Source: Flavobacterium sp. (GTDB taxonomy: Bacteria; Bacteroidota; Bacteroidia; Flavobacteriales; Flavobacteriaceae). Taken from it: DNA of 39,575 nt. Under the pieces are notes generated by a model. That model did not search any database. It saw only the letters and a list, made by a program, of their open reading frames with translations, and had not been told where the DNA came from. Made by a program: the position numbers and the translations under genes. This document shows positions 31,368 to 38,997 of the stretch, piece after piece. The stretch covers positions 1 through 39,575 of the forward strand of contig NZ_PNJW01000026.1 of assembly GCF_013822155.1 (NCBI RefSeq), in the 5' to 3' direction. Within the stretch, counting starts at the first letter, position 1, and the number at the start of each line of letters is the position of its first letter.

Positions 31368-32912
31368 GTGAATAAAGAATTGATCATCAGGTCAGGTTCT
31401 GAAGCTGTAGATTTTGCCTTATTAAAAGATGGAAAACTAGTAGAATTACACAAAGAAGAAGAGCAAAAAAGCGGCTTTCAGGTGGGTGATATTTTTATCG
31501 CCAAAATCAGAAAACCGGTTCCTGGGCTTAACGCGGCTTTTGTGCATTTAGGTTTCGAAAAAGATGCCTTTTTACACTACCACGATTTGGGTCCAAACTT
31601 ATCTTCGATGTTGAAATTCACCAAACTTGTAAGCACAGGTAAACAAAAAGATTTCTCCCTTAAAAACTTTCAGTTTGAAAAAGAAATTGACAAAGATGGC
31701 ACCATCACCGATGTGTTGAGTGCAAATCAGTCGGTTTTAGTACAAATCGTTAAAGAACCTATCTCTACCAAAGGTCCAAGAATTAGCTCTGAGCTTTCTC
31801 TGGCCGGAAGATATATAGTTTTAGTGCCGTTTTCTGACCGTGTTTCTGTTTCACAAAAAATAGAATCGAAAGAAGAAAAAGACCGTTTAAAGAAACTTGT
31901 ACAATCTATCAAACCGAAAGGATTTGGTGTTATTGTTCGCACAGTAGCAGAAGGCAAAAAAATAGCCGAATTAGACCAAGACATGCAGAATTTACTCAGT
32001 AAATGGACTGCCATGTGTAAAAAATTACCAACGGCTCATCATCCGTCTAAAGTATTAAGTGAAATGAACAGAGCTTCATCAATACTCAGAGACGTATTTA
32101 ATGATTCCTTCACCGGAATTTATATTGATGATGAAGAGTTGTTTGAGCAAACCAAAGAATCAATTGAAGAAATTGATCCTTCAAAAGTGAACATTGTCAA
32201 ACTTTACCAATCAAAGGAATTGCCCATTTTTGAAAAATACCATATTGAAAGACAAATCAAAACGTCTTTTGGTAGAACGGTATCAATGAGCAAAGGAGCT
32301 TATTTAATTATTGAACATACCGAAGCTCTTCACGTTATCGATGTGAATAGTGGAAACCGTTCCAATAAAGCTCAAAATCAAGAAGACACAGCCCTGGAAG
32401 TAAATATGATTGCAGCAGCAGAAGTTGCCAGACAATTGCGTTTACGGGATATGGGCGGAATTATTGTAGTCGATTTTATCGATATGCAAAATCCGGAAAA
32501 CCGAAAAGTCCTTTTTGATTTCTTGCGAGAGGAAATGAGTGATGACAAAGCAAAACACAAAATCTTACCGCCAAGTAAGTTTGGATTAATCCAAATCACG
32601 CGACAACGAGTAAGACCGGAAGTCAACATTAAAACAAGAGAAGAAGATCCTAACAATGGAACTGGAGAAATAGATGCTCCAATCCAAGTTATTGATAAGA
32701 TTAATCTCGATGTTGAACGACTAAAAAATCATAAAAAGCTGGTGCTCAATGCCCATCCTTTTGTGGCCGCATACCTAACCAAAGGTTTTCCATCATTACG
32801 TTCAAAATGGTTTTTTGAACATAAAAAATGGGTGAAAATTATACCTCGTGATGCTTACACGTTTTTACAATACCAATTTTATGATAAAGAAGGTAATGTA
32901 ATAAAAGAATAA
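31368..32912 (+). CDS. rng: Ribonuclease E/G family protein
   Basis: Endoribonuclease G, acting in rRNA maturation and mRNA decay. The 514-residue protein has an S1 RNA-binding domain at about 36-130 (GFQVGDIFIAKIRKPVPGLNAAFVHLG) and the catalytic DNase I-like core with HVIDVNSGN (Asp325) and IIVVDFIDM (Asp369), the two metal-binding aspartates. There is no long C-terminal scaffold, so it is the RNase G type. It starts with GTG (31368, MNKELIIRSG), which fits the family N-terminus; no closer ATG does. The upstream spacer is repeat-rich. Confidence 0.95.
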   Translation: MNKELIIRSGSEAVDFALLKDGKLVELHKEEEQKSGFQVGDIFIAKIRKPVPGLNAAFVHLGFEKDAFLHYHDLGPNLSSMLKFTKLVSTGKQKDFSLKNFQFEKEIDKDGTITDVLSANQSVLVQIVKEPISTKGPRISSELSLAGRYIVLVPFSDRVSVSQKIESKEEKDRLKKLVQSIKPKGFGVIVRTVAEGKKIAELDQDMQNLLSKWTAMCKKLPTAHHPSKVLSEMNRASSILRDVFNDSFTGIYIDDEELFEQTKESIEEIDPSKVNIVKLYQSKELPIFEKYHIERQIKTSFGRTVSMSKGAYLIIEHTEALHVIDVNSGNRSNKAQNQEDTALEVNMIAAAEVARQLRLRDMGGIIVVDFIDMQNPENRKVLFDFLREEMSDDKAKHKILPPSKFGLIQITRQRVRPEVNIKTREEDPNNGTGEIDAPIQVIDKINLDVERLKNHKKLVLNAHPFVAAYLTKGFPSLRSKWFFEHKKWVKIIPRDAYTFLQYQFYDKEGNVIKE

Positions 32913-32917
32913 AAAAT

Positions 32918-32949
32918 AACGTCTGCCTTTTGGTGGGCGTTTTTTTTTG
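32918..32949 (+). terminator. Terminator after rng
   Basis: A 10-bp stem including three G-U pairs (32918-32927 with 32932-32941), TTTT loop and a run of nine T. Confidence 0.85.
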
Positions 32950-33010
32950 GCTTTTTGCCACAAATTACAAGAATTTGCATTATTTATTAAGTTTACTATT
33001 TTCTTTCTAC

Positions 33011-33018
33011 TAATTTTG
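33011..33018 (+). promoter_or_regulatory. Predicted -7 element for the secreted protein gene
   Basis: TAATTTTG, 16 bp before the ATG at 33035. Confidence 0.5.
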
Positions 33019-33034
33019 AAGGATACTTATTCTG

Positions 33035-33991
33035 ATGAAATTTCATTTATTTAGTTGCTTTTTTTGTTGGATTATTTTCCAAAATACAAGTTCAGCTCAA
33101 TTGGGTTGCACGGATGTTTTGGCTAAAAATTATAATCAAAATGCAGTTGAAAACGATGGCAATTGCTGTTATAAAAGACTAAAAATTAAGAAATTTACTT
33201 CAGTTGTTTTGAGCGATATGCTCAATGAAACCTCTAGTTTGGTGGAGTGGGAAAATCACCTTTATACTCACAATGACGACACCGATTTACATCTTTATCA
33301 ATTAGATAAAAAAGGTGCTATCACAAAAAGCATTAAATTAAATGGTATAAAAAACAACGATTGGGAAGAACTTACGCAAGACGAAACCCACTTTTATTTG
33401 GGTGATTTCGGCAATAATGCTAGCGGAAACAGAAGCGATTTAACCATTTTTAAAATAGCCAAAAACTCCTTATTTGATAATCCAAAAATAGAAACTATTT
33501 CTTTTTCATATCCCGAACAAACCGATTTTTCCAAACAAAAGAGCAACATTACTAACTTTGATTGCGAAGCTTTTATTGCTACTGAAAATGAACTGATTCT
33601 ATTTACCAAACAATGGAAAAATAATCAATCCGCTGTTTATCGTTTACCCAAAACAGCCGGAAAATATTCAGCAGAATACATTACAACCCTAAAAGTAAAC
33701 GGATTGATTACCGGAGCAACTTTTGTAGAAGGGAAAAACCTCATCGCTCTTTGTGGTCATACCAAAAAGCTAAATCCATTTATGTATTTGATTTACGATT
33801 TGAAAAATGTAAACTTTGAAAATATCAACCAACGAAAAATAAAATTGAAATTGCCTTTTCATCAAATAGAAGCCATTAGTTCAACCAACGGTATTGATTT
33901 TTACATCTCTAACGAACGGTTTTCAAGAAAAATTATTGGAACGGTTTTGCAACAACTGCATCATTTTTCGTTAGAATTTATGTCAAGATGA
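33035..33991 (+). CDS. Secreted protein, probable beta-propeller
   Basis: A 318-residue exported protein of unknown role. A signal peptide ends near SSAQ (22). The mature N-terminus LGCTDVLAKNYNQNAVENDGNC matches the short GCTD-x-A-NYN-x2-A-x2-DGxC motif often seen in secreted Bacteroidetes proteins. The rest has repeated strand-turn units (WENHLYTHNDDTD, NDWEELTQDETHFYLGDFGNN, DCEAFIATENELILFTK, ISSTNGIDFYISNERF) like a six-bladed propeller; that fold is inference. No type IX secretion C-terminal domain is visible. It is convergent with pbpC, 9 bp apart, with no terminator. Confidence 0.8.
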   Translation: MKFHLFSCFFCWIIFQNTSSAQLGCTDVLAKNYNQNAVENDGNCCYKRLKIKKFTSVVLSDMLNETSSLVEWENHLYTHNDDTDLHLYQLDKKGAITKSIKLNGIKNNDWEELTQDETHFYLGDFGNNASGNRSDLTIFKIAKNSLFDNPKIETISFSYPEQTDFSKQKSNITNFDCEAFIATENELILFTKQWKNNQSAVYRLPKTAGKYSAEYITTLKVNGLITGATFVEGKNLIALCGHTKKLNPFMYLIYDLKNVNFENINQRKIKLKLPFHQIEAISSTNGIDFYISNERFSRKIIGTVLQQLHHFSLEFMSR

Positions 33992-34000
33992 GCCAAAGAC

Positions 34001-36367
34001 TCACTCCTGCTCCACTTCCAATTTTCGCTTAATTTCATTTCCTTTTTCATCAACTACGGTAACATAATGTATTCCGGATGCAACTATCAGTGGCATTTCA
34101 TGAAAATTTTGTGTGATTCCCAAATAGGTATTATCCACATACCAATATAATTTTATATTAGGTTGAGAATGAGCCACTTTCAAAATCATCGGTTGTACTT
34201 CACTGTCAAAGTTTTTGGTTAAATAGATTTTACTATTAGTTTTAGGATAAATAAAATCCATCGCAGCCATTTGATTATCGGCACAATCTTGTCGAAAAGG
34301 TGGCAAAACCCAATAATCCATATTTTTATTTTTATAATACCATTCCATCACAGGAGGCAATACAAACCAAGGTTTTGTCACAATCTTATCTACATTTTCA
34401 CAGCTACTATTCACCCTAAATTGTTCGGAAATATCTAAATGAATAAGTTTGTGATATGGACATTGTTCGGTTTGCTTGGCCGAAACCGGAATCCATTGAC
34501 TCACTTTCGGACAATTTTCATTGGCTAAGTAGCCACTTTTCTCACAAACTTCTACTTGTTGCATATTATTTAATGGTTTTTCAAACCAACTACTTCTGGG
34601 TAATAAGTTGAATACATCAAACAAAATCGGTGCTGCATGACTCACTCCGGTTAATGTCGGACGACCTTCTCCTGTCGCATTTCCTACCCAAATTCCAACT
34701 ACATATTTTGAACTCGATCCAACCGCCCAAGCATCTCGATTACCAAAACTCGTTCCGGTTTTCCAAGCAATGGGTAACGAAGAATCATAAAACCGCCAAG
34801 CTTCATCTCCTTCAGGTCGATTTACTTCCTTCATTGCTTCGTAGGTTAAATAAATTGAACCCGCTCCTACTATGTTTTTTTGATACGATAATTTACCGAA
34901 ATCCACTTTCTTTTCTGCCTCATAATTCAACTCCGAAAATTCATTTTGTCGGTATTGGTATTTGTTAACTTGATATTGATTTAGCGTTCCCGTCAGTCCG
35001 GCATAGGTTTTACACAAATCCCATAAATTGCTTTCCGCTCCACCTAAAATAAGTGACAAACCGTAATGATTAGGATGCTTATTCATGGTAGTAAAACCAT
35101 ATTGTTGCAATTGTTCATAAAACCGATATACTCCAAAATCCTGCAACATCAACACCGACGGAATATTCAACGACCGCGACAAAGCTCGTCTGGCAGGAAC
35201 CGCTCCGTCATATGTTAAATTGAAATTCTGCGGACTATACCCTGAAATTTGTGTTGGAATATCAGGAACCAACGTGTTGGGCAACAACTCTCCATCATCT
35301 AACATTCCTGCATAAAGTAAGGGTTTCAAAATACTTCCCGAGCTTCGTGGTGCAGAAATTATATCTACATCTTTTTGATGATTATTATCGGTGGGAGCAT
35401 TGCCCACATAGCCTATAATATTTCGGGTTTCGACATCAACCACCAAAATGGCTAAATTATAAACTTCATTTTGTTTGTATTGGTAGTAATAATTTTGAGC
35501 GATTTGGTTCAATCGTTCTTGCAACGCAAAATCAATCGTGGTTTTGACTTTTTGACCTTCTTGCTTTTTGGCTATTTTTTGTAATAAATGCGGAGCCATT
35601 TGCGGTAAGTCAAATGGTTTTTGTGGCAACGGTTCCTGCAACGCCATTTCATACGAAAGTTGGTCTAAAATTTTATTTTCATACAATTTATGCAATAACT
35701 TATTGCGTTTTTCCAATAAACGTTGTTGGTTTTTTCCGGGATAAATTAAACTTGGAGCATTGGGTAAAACTGCTAATGTAGCTGTTTCTGCCCAAGATAA
35801 TTGATGCGATTGCACCCCAAAATACCGCCACGAAGCCATTTCTAATCCCACTACATTACTCCCGAACGGAGCATGAGCAGCATACAAACTCAGAATATCT
35901 TTTTTGGAATGCCTAAATTCCAACCGCGTTGCCAAAACGACTTCGATGATTTTTTCAAAATAGGTTCTCATTTTTCCTTTTCGGGAAAGACGAATGACTT
36001 GCTGAGTTAACGTACTTCCACCTCGAACCACTCTGTTAGCTTTGCTATTTTGACGAAACGCATTCCACATAGAAATCGGATTAAAACCCGGATGATAGTT
36101 AAAATGTTGGTCTTCAAAAGCAATAATACAGTGTTGAAACTTCTCCGGCACACTATCCGACGCCGGAAACCGCCATTGTCCATCACGAGCGATTTTGGCT
36201 CCTAATAAATTACCTTCTTTGCTTTCAATTACAGTAGAATACGGTTGGTTAAAAAGTGTTCGTGGCAAGCAAAAATAATAGCCCATCAACAACAGCAAAA
36301 GCAAAATGGATTTGATTTTGTGTTGGAGGATTTTGGTTTTTACTTTATGAAGGAAGGGTTTGAGCAC
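34001..36367 (-). CDS. pbpC: Penicillin-binding protein 1C
   Basis: A bifunctional class A PBP building peptidoglycan in the periplasm, 788 residues. One membrane anchor lies at about 18-34. The glycosyltransferase domain (about 45-225) has catalytic Glu85 in FEDQHF and RGGSTLTQQ. The transpeptidase domain (about 300-560) has Ser345 in SILK, the SLN motif (399-401) and KTGT (536-539). A C-terminal BiPBP_C domain follows (about 695-788), the mark of PBP1C. All active-site motifs are intact. The alpha-2-macroglobulin gene that often accompanies pbpC is not on the downstream side within this window. Confidence 0.95.
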   Translation of the reverse strand: MLKPFLHKVKTKILQHKIKSILLLLLLMGYYFCLPRTLFNQPYSTVIESKEGNLLGAKIARDGQWRFPASDSVPEKFQHCIIAFEDQHFNYHPGFNPISMWNAFRQNSKANRVVRGGSTLTQQVIRLSRKGKMRTYFEKIIEVVLATRLEFRHSKKDILSLYAAHAPFGSNVVGLEMASWRYFGVQSHQLSWAETATLAVLPNAPSLIYPGKNQQRLLEKRNKLLHKLYENKILDQLSYEMALQEPLPQKPFDLPQMAPHLLQKIAKKQEGQKVKTTIDFALQERLNQIAQNYYYQYKQNEVYNLAILVVDVETRNIIGYVGNAPTDNNHQKDVDIISAPRSSGSILKPLLYAGMLDDGELLPNTLVPDIPTQISGYSPQNFNLTYDGAVPARRALSRSLNIPSVLMLQDFGVYRFYEQLQQYGFTTMNKHPNHYGLSLILGGAESNLWDLCKTYAGLTGTLNQYQVNKYQYRQNEFSELNYEAEKKVDFGKLSYQKNIVGAGSIYLTYEAMKEVNRPEGDEAWRFYDSSLPIAWKTGTSFGNRDAWAVGSSSKYVVGIWVGNATGEGRPTLTGVSHAAPILFDVFNLLPRSSWFEKPLNNMQQVEVCEKSGYLANENCPKVSQWIPVSAKQTEQCPYHKLIHLDISEQFRVNSSCENVDKIVTKPWFVLPPVMEWYYKNKNMDYWVLPPFRQDCADNQMAAMDFIYPKTNSKIYLTKNFDSEVQPMILKVAHSQPNIKLYWYVDNTYLGITQNFHEMPLIVASGIHYVTVVDEKGNEIKRKLEVEQE

Positions 36368-36459
36368 GGATTTATGTGTATAAAATGGTACAGAATTAAC
36401 GGTAAATTTACTGATTTTATTGTTGTAAAATCATTTCTTCCCTTTTATAATATGTAATT

Positions 36460-36545
36460 TTTTGTGGTTGTAATCCTAAAATATTATAATATTTTGTGGT
36501 TATAACCCTAAAATATTATATTTTTTTGTGATTGTAACGATTTAT
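36460..36545. repeat. Three 32-bp operator-like repeats before the DUF4143 gene
   Basis: TTTTGTGGTT-type units begin at 36460, 36492 and 36524, exactly 32 bp apart. Units 1 and 2 are identical at 28 of 32 positions; unit 3 keeps only its first half. Each full unit is an imperfect palindrome centred on TTATAA (best in unit 2, 36492-36513). The third overlaps the predicted -33 box. This fits a cluster of binding sites on one DNA face; it is not a CRISPR, as there are no spacers. Confidence 0.75.
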
Positions 36546-36557
36546 TTGTTACTTTTG
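36524..36557 (+). promoter_or_regulatory. Predicted promoter of the DUF4143 ATPase gene
   Basis: TTTTG (36524-36528), a 21-bp spacer and TACTTTTG (36550-36557). Transcription should begin within a few bases of the ATG at 36563, giving a leaderless or nearly leaderless mRNA. Confidence 0.6.
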
Positions 36558-36562
36558 TGCTT

Positions 36563-37675
36563 ATGATAAATAGAGATTTACATCAAAATATACTCGAAGA
36601 TTGGGACAAAAAGAAAGCCATTGTGCTACTTGGACCGCGTCAAGTTGGAAAAACCACTTTAATTCAAAATCTTGTAGAAGGCAAAAAAGTATTGTTTTTA
36701 AATGGCGACGACCCTCAAACCCGATTACAATTTTCGAATGCTAATTTTACATTTCTCAAAAACACGGTGGCCGATTATGACGTGATTGTGATTGACGAAG
36801 CTCAACGTATTGAAAATATTGGCATTACCACAAAAATGTTCATTGATGCCAAATTAGATAAACAATTTATTTTGACGGGTTCATCTTCATTAGATTTAGG
36901 CAACGAAATCAATGAACCACTTACCGGAAGAAAATGGGAACATCAACTTTTTCCGTTGAGTTGGCATGAAGTGAGTAAGCATTACAGTTTTGCGGTTGCC
37001 CATAATCGATTGGAAGAATTCTTGATTTATGGGTTATATCCCGAAGTGGTTACTGAAACCAAAAAGCAAAAAATCTTATTGGAATTAGCCGGAAGTTATT
37101 TATACAAAGACATTTTAGAATTAGCTAATATTAAAAAACCCGACTTACTGATGAAGTTACTCAACGCTTTAGCCCTTCAAGTGGGAAGTGAAGTTTCCTA
37201 TAATGAACTGGCTAAAATATTGGGCGTTGATAGAGCTACCGTAGTGAATTACATTGATTTATTGGAAAAAGTATTTGTGATTTTCCGATTACATCCCTAT
37301 TCAACCAATCAGCGAAATGAAATAACTGCGAAACCAAAAATTTATTTTTATGACAATGGCATCCGAAATGCGATTATTGGTCAATTTAATCCATTGCAAA
37401 ATCGGCAGGATGTTGGTGCTTTGTTTGAAAATTTCTTCATCAGCGAACGCATTAAAAAATTGAGTTACTCCGGTTTTTATGGCAAAACTCATTATTGGCG
37501 AAACACCCAAAAAGCAGAAATTGATTTTCTCGAAGTGCTGGAAAATGAAATTACAGCCTACGAAATCAAATACAACCCCAAAAAACAAGTCCGATTCACC
37601 AAGTCATTCACTGAACAGTATCATCCAAAAGAAACGATTGCGATTCATTCGGGGAATTTTTGGGAGTATTTGTGA
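36563..37675 (+). CDS. AAA_14/DUF4143 ATPase with nuclease-like C-terminus
   Basis: A 370-residue P-loop ATPase of the AAA_14 plus DUF4143 architecture. Walker A GPRQVGKTT is at 24-32, Walker B VIVIDEAQR at 74-82, and LTGSSSL at 104-110 is the sensor-like motif. Residues about 205-240 resemble a winged helix (VSYNELAKILGVDRATVVNYID). The C-terminal part has AEIDF (318-322) and YEIKY (333-337), the spacing of a PD-(D/E)xK nuclease core. Its biological function is not established. I start at ATG 36563 and not GTG 36557, which lies on the promoter element. It is solitary behind the 32-bp repeats. Confidence 0.88.
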   Translation: MINRDLHQNILEDWDKKKAIVLLGPRQVGKTTLIQNLVEGKKVLFLNGDDPQTRLQFSNANFTFLKNTVADYDVIVIDEAQRIENIGITTKMFIDAKLDKQFILTGSSSLDLGNEINEPLTGRKWEHQLFPLSWHEVSKHYSFAVAHNRLEEFLIYGLYPEVVTETKKQKILLELAGSYLYKDILELANIKKPDLLMKLLNALALQVGSEVSYNELAKILGVDRATVVNYIDLLEKVFVIFRLHPYSTNQRNEITAKPKIYFYDNGIRNAIIGQFNPLQNRQDVGALFENFFISERIKKLSYSGFYGKTHYWRNTQKAEIDFLEVLENEITAYEIKYNPKKQVRFTKSFTEQYHPKETIAIHSGNFWEYL

Positions 37676-37693
37676 TTGGGATTTACTGCGAAG

Positions 37694-37792
37694 TCATAGA
37701 ATACGGAGAGCGGAGGCAAGGAAAAAATCCTGGCGAGCGAAGGGACCAAACACTAAACCTAAAATTAATACGACTACAATAGTAATATCCAT
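37694..37792 (-). CDS. Tiny hydrophobic ORF coupled to the gene before it
   Basis: A 32-codon ORF with a hydrophobic first half (MDITIVVVLILGLVFG) then PFARQDFFLASALRIL. Its ATG overlaps the stop of the 64-residue ORF upstream (TAATG), the arrangement of coupled genes. Its second half is unusually GC-rich for the region. It may be a small membrane peptide, a remnant of a longer gene, or chance; no family was recognised. Confidence 0.35.
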   Translation of the reverse strand: MDITIVVVLILGLVFGPFARQDFFLASALRIL

Positions 37793-37986
37793 TACCTTTT
37801 CTTCTTTAGACGTTTAGTTACTATTTTGAAATTTTCTGTTTTTGGTTCTCTAATTCCACTGCTATAGGTTTTGGATTCAAAAACCATGTCTTTCTCTAAC
37901 TTACCAAAACTATCGTTTGTGTAAAGCCATTTGTTTTTAGGGATTTCAATTTGCCAAATTGATTTTTCTTCTTCCATTTTTGCCAT
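37792..37986 (-). CDS. Hypothetical 64-residue protein
   Basis: No family recognised. The sequence is charged and soluble-looking (KMEEEKSIWQIEIPKNKWLY, ending KIVTKRLKKKR), with no signal or membrane segment. ATG 37977 is an alternative start three codons in. It is convergent with the DUF4143 gene and has no clear promoter match. Codon-like composition and the coupled ORF after it make it more credible than a chance ORF, but it is not certain. Confidence 0.5.
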   Translation of the reverse strand: MAKMEEEKSIWQIEIPKNKWLYTNDSFGKLEKDMVFESKTYSSGIREPKTENFKIVTKRLKKKR

Positions 37987-38239
37987 TTTAGTTTTCCATC
38001 ACAATTTACTAACTTTTTTCTTAAATTTGAATTTAATTCTAATTTTAAAATTATGAAAAACAATTACATTACTTCAATCATAGAAGGAAATACTCATCAA
38101 AGTTTTAGTTCATAACATCAAACAGTTCTATCGACTAACTGACAAAAATGTGTAGATACCTACCTATTATTGGACTTGCCTAAATTAAACAAAACCACTT
38201 TAAAAATAGTTTAGTAGGAGTCTATTAAAATAAAACAAA

Positions 38240-38674
38240 ATGAAAAATCAATTATTTGAAGATTTAAAAAGCGAGATTAAAATTGAATTACACGAAACTT
38301 TAAAAGTTTATTGTGATACTATTTGGAATGTTTATGAAGAAACGAACGTAGTTGATTTTGAAAATACAATAAATAGATTTTTAAAAAAATTGAATTCAAA
38401 AGCAAATAGTATGTATTTTGAAAACCATAATATTTATTGGTGCACTAATGATTTAGAAATTAATGAAATAATTCATAAATGTTTATTAAAGACTTTAAAG
38501 GTTACCAATTGGGATAACATTAAAGTAGAAAATAATATAAATTATATTATTAACATTGAAAAAGCTATTAATTATCAAGACAGAAAAAATGATGATTTCG
38601 ATATATTTCTATTAGAAAATCCTGATGTGTTTTTTAGAATTTATAATCATTTTATTAATTTCATCACAAATTAA
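38240..38674 (+). CDS. Hypothetical AT-rich orphan protein
   Basis: No family recognised. The 144-residue protein is rich in Asn, Ile, Lys and Glu with no signal peptide or membrane helix, so it is probably cytoplasmic and mostly helical. It begins MKNQLFEDLKSEIKIELHE and ends RIYNHFINFITN. Its base composition is much more AT-rich than the housekeeping genes, suggesting recent acquisition. It is flanked by gene-poor spacers on both sides (253 and 323 bp) and precedes the PLD-like gene on the same strand. Confidence 0.65.
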   Translation: MKNQLFEDLKSEIKIELHETLKVYCDTIWNVYEETNVVDFENTINRFLKKLNSKANSMYFENHNIYWCTNDLEINEIIHKCLLKTLKVTNWDNIKVENNINYIINIEKAINYQDRKNDDFDIFLLENPDVFFRIYNHFINFITN

Positions 38675-38997
38675 TTGTTAGGTTATTATTATATCAGAAA
38701 AAATAAGCATAATCAAAAATGTTTAAAAAATTATCAGAAATATAAACCAAGAGGTTATGTTTAGATATTGAATATTTATCATAAATAATTTACAGAAAAA
38801 ACCCAACCGGAAAGAATCTCTAAAATCCATTTTTAGAAGAGCTTAAAATAGTTTAAAAAAAATATCCTAGTAAAAAAACACTTGAAGTATTACATTTTCA
38901 TAATTAAAATGTAAAAAGTCCATTTACCTTTTTTTAAGCTTTTCATATTTTCGTATGATAAAGATTAAACAAGAATTTATCGTTATAAAAGCTACAC
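38675..38997. other. AT-rich spacer without a convincing gene
   Basis: This 323-bp stretch has stops in all frames and no recognised RNA. Its only clear structure is the hairpin at 38890-38914. It presumably holds the promoter of the PLD-like gene, but no exact TAnnTTTG was found. Confidence 0.6.
38890..38914. repeat. Inverted repeat upstream of the PLD-like gene
   Basis: TTACATTTT (38890-38898) and AAAATGTAA (38906-38914) form a perfect 9-bp stem with a 7-nt loop, about 84 bp before the PLD-like ATG. It could be a weak terminator for the orphan ORF or an operator. Confidence 0.5.

Noticed and set aside
36460..36557. Tandem repeats that could suggest a CRISPR array
   Set aside because: The units are contiguous at a 32-bp period without unique spacers, the third is degenerate, and no cas gene is present; an operator cluster fits better.
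37479..37817. 112-codon plus-strand ORF overlapping the end of the DUF4143 gene
   Set aside because: Most of it lies in another frame of the ATPase gene and it has no recognisable features.
38052..38114. 20-codon ORF MKNNYITSIIEGNTHQSFSS
   Set aside because: Too short to support without homologues; it might be a decayed gene start, but nothing downstream continues it in other frames.
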